Source: Ectopseudomonas mendocina (GTDB lineage Bacteria; Pseudomonadota; Gammaproteobacteria; Pseudomonadales; Pseudomonadaceae). Taken from it: a stretch of DNA of 46,800 bases. The stretch is taken from positions 1 to 46,800 of the forward strand of contig NZ_VRYE01000016.1 of NCBI RefSeq assembly GCF_008041835.1, in the 5' to 3' direction. Below the pieces are notes generated by a model, which was not told the origin of the DNA, made no database searches, and was given only the letters and a program-made list of their open reading frames with translations. Shown in pieces: positions 45,784 to 46,800 of this stretch (the stretch's first letter is position 1; each line of letters begins with the position of its first letter). Both the position numbers and the translations under genes were made by a program.

Positions 45784-45975
45784 GTAGGGCAGGCCAGGCG
45801 GCGCTCCGTTTTAACCCATCATTGAAGGTCGCGGTGGGCTAAAGCCCACCCTACGCCAGCGAATGCTCCCAACCTTCACCCACGCACCCCATCAAGCCGG
45901 AAAGGTCCATCAATTTTTGTAGGGTGGGCTTCAGCCCACCAATGACTCTGCAATATGGGCTAAAGCCCACCCTAC
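45784..45975. repeat. cluster of GGTGGGCTNNAGCCCACC palindromes
   Basis: Three hairpin units, GGTGGGCTAAAGCCCACC (45833), GGTGGGCTTCAGCCCACC (45923) and TGGGCTAAAGCCCACC (45956), lie in alternating orientation with GTAGG or CCTAC flanks, in the gap before the last gene. No coding frame seen here. Confidence 0.8.
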
Positions 45976-45995
45976 ATCTACCTGCCTGCTGGCCG

Positions 45996-46643
45996 CTACC
46001 AATCCTTCAACGCCGCTTCCGCCGCCGGGTTCATCGCCTCGGCCAGCAGGCCGGTCGGCGTCAGGCTGACGCTGTACACCGCATCGGCCGCGATCGGCAG
46101 ATAGGTGACGCGCAGCGCCTGTGGATCGAACAGCAACAGATCACGCTGATTGAGCCGCAGCCAGCGCCATAGATCGACGCCGTACGGGCTTTCAGCCAGT
46201 TGCACACGGCCATGTTGCGCCAATGCCTGCTGTTCGATGGCGAGAAAACGTCCGGACAGACGTTCCAGGCGGTATCCCGGCTCAAGACCGATCAGCTCGG
46301 CCAGCCCCTTCCAGCGGATCAGGCGACCATCGAGTTGCCACAAATCCCCCTCGAGCGTGACCGTGCGCTCACGCTGCCCTTCGAGCAATGTCACCTGATA
46401 GCGCTGCGGGCCATCGGCCTTGAAACTCAGCGTGACCAGTGGCTTGCCCGCCTGCAGCGGCTCGTAGGCATACAGATCGTAAGCCAGCAGGCCAACCAGG
46501 CCAGCCAAAGCAAGAAATGCCAGACCACAGGTGCCGCGCAACCAACCGAGGAACCAGCCCGTATTGAGCAAAATGCGCAATGCCACCAGCAGCACCAACA
46601 CGGCCAACAGCGCCACGGCCCAGGCCAACCCGTCGTATTGCAT
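45996..46643 (-). CDS. membrane-anchored hypothetical protein
   Basis: The 215-residue protein starts MQYDGLAWAVALLAVLVLLV and has two or three N-terminal membrane segments (residues 5-25 and 35-57) followed by a soluble domain with beta-type sequence (PLVTLSFKADGPQRYQVTLL, ERLSGRFLAIEQQALAQHGR). I recognise a Pseudomonas protein sometimes labelled cation/multidrug efflux pump, but nothing in the sequence supports a pump. Function unknown. Confidence 0.8.
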   Translation of the reverse strand: MQYDGLAWAVALLAVLVLLVALRILLNTGWFLGWLRGTCGLAFLALAGLVGLLAYDLYAYEPLQAGKPLVTLSFKADGPQRYQVTLLEGQRERTVTLEGDLWQLDGRLIRWKGLAELIGLEPGYRLERLSGRFLAIEQQALAQHGRVQLAESPYGVDLWRWLRLNQRDLLLFDPQALRVTYLPIAADAVYSVSLTPTGLLAEAMNPAAEAALKDW

Positions 46644-46800
46644 CGATTGCGTTCCTTCTCTGGCGAAATCCCGGCATTATGCGCAGCTCTCCTCACGGCG
46701 AACAGCCGGCAGGCTGCGTACTCGCCCACAAGTCGACACTTTGATCCAGTGCGCGGCAAACCTCGCCCTTCAGGGCGGGGAAGGATAGCGCGGACGGCGT

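Overview
The window looks like chromosome from a Pseudomonas of the P. mendocina / oleovorans / alcaligenes type. This is inferred from GC-rich coding, the order gyrA-serC-pheA-hisC-tyrA/aroA-cmk-rpsA, the order cheR-cheV / flgA-flgM-flgN-ycgR, and Pseudomonas-style REP palindromes. No species marker was searched, so the species is not established.

Layout. 1-605 is a tandem array of about 115-bp palindromic (REPIN-like) units. 623-826 is a deleted group IIC intron remnant placed right after the rpsA terminator. 875-12769 (minus) is the aromatic amino acid, serine and gyrase block. It is interrupted between pheA and hisC by a small DUF559 nuclease gene bracketed by inverted GC-rich palindromes. 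13235-13684 is a small heat-shock gene with an RpoH-type promoter and a probable RNA thermometer. 14087-18547 is chemotaxis and flagellar: cheV-cheR on minus, and flgA, flgM, flgN and a PilZ protein on plus, with recognisable sigma-54 and FliA promoters. 18560-27571 holds transporters (MFS, SstT, EamA), tRNA-Arg(CCU), a fused indolepyruvate:ferredoxin oxidoreductase with a divergent Lrp-type regulator, and small unknown genes. 27642-32211 holds an alpha/beta hydrolase, a metE gene broken by one in-frame amber codon, and divergent metR. 32540-37442 is a TetR / membrane-fusion protein / RND pump operon.

37443-39400 is the most accessory-like stretch. It has a REPIN, a 682-nt ORF-less group IIC intron next to a terminator hairpin, a perfect 12-bp inverted repeat, tRNA-Ser(CGA), the 3' remnant of an unknown gene, and an IS21-type istA/istB deletion remnant. 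39502-46643 returns to ordinary genes: a DODA-type dioxygenase, an AcuI-like reductase, SohB, a histidine phosphatase, an SCP2 protein, an APH-like phosphotransferase with an SDR dehydrogenase, and a membrane-anchored unknown.

Main points to check: the DUF559 gene enclosed by inverted palindromes inside a biosynthetic operon; the two related group IIC intron loci that share their 3' flank; GyrA carrying Ile at codon 83; and full-length metE with a single TAG. Most large open frames antisense to these genes are GC-rich shadows and are left out.
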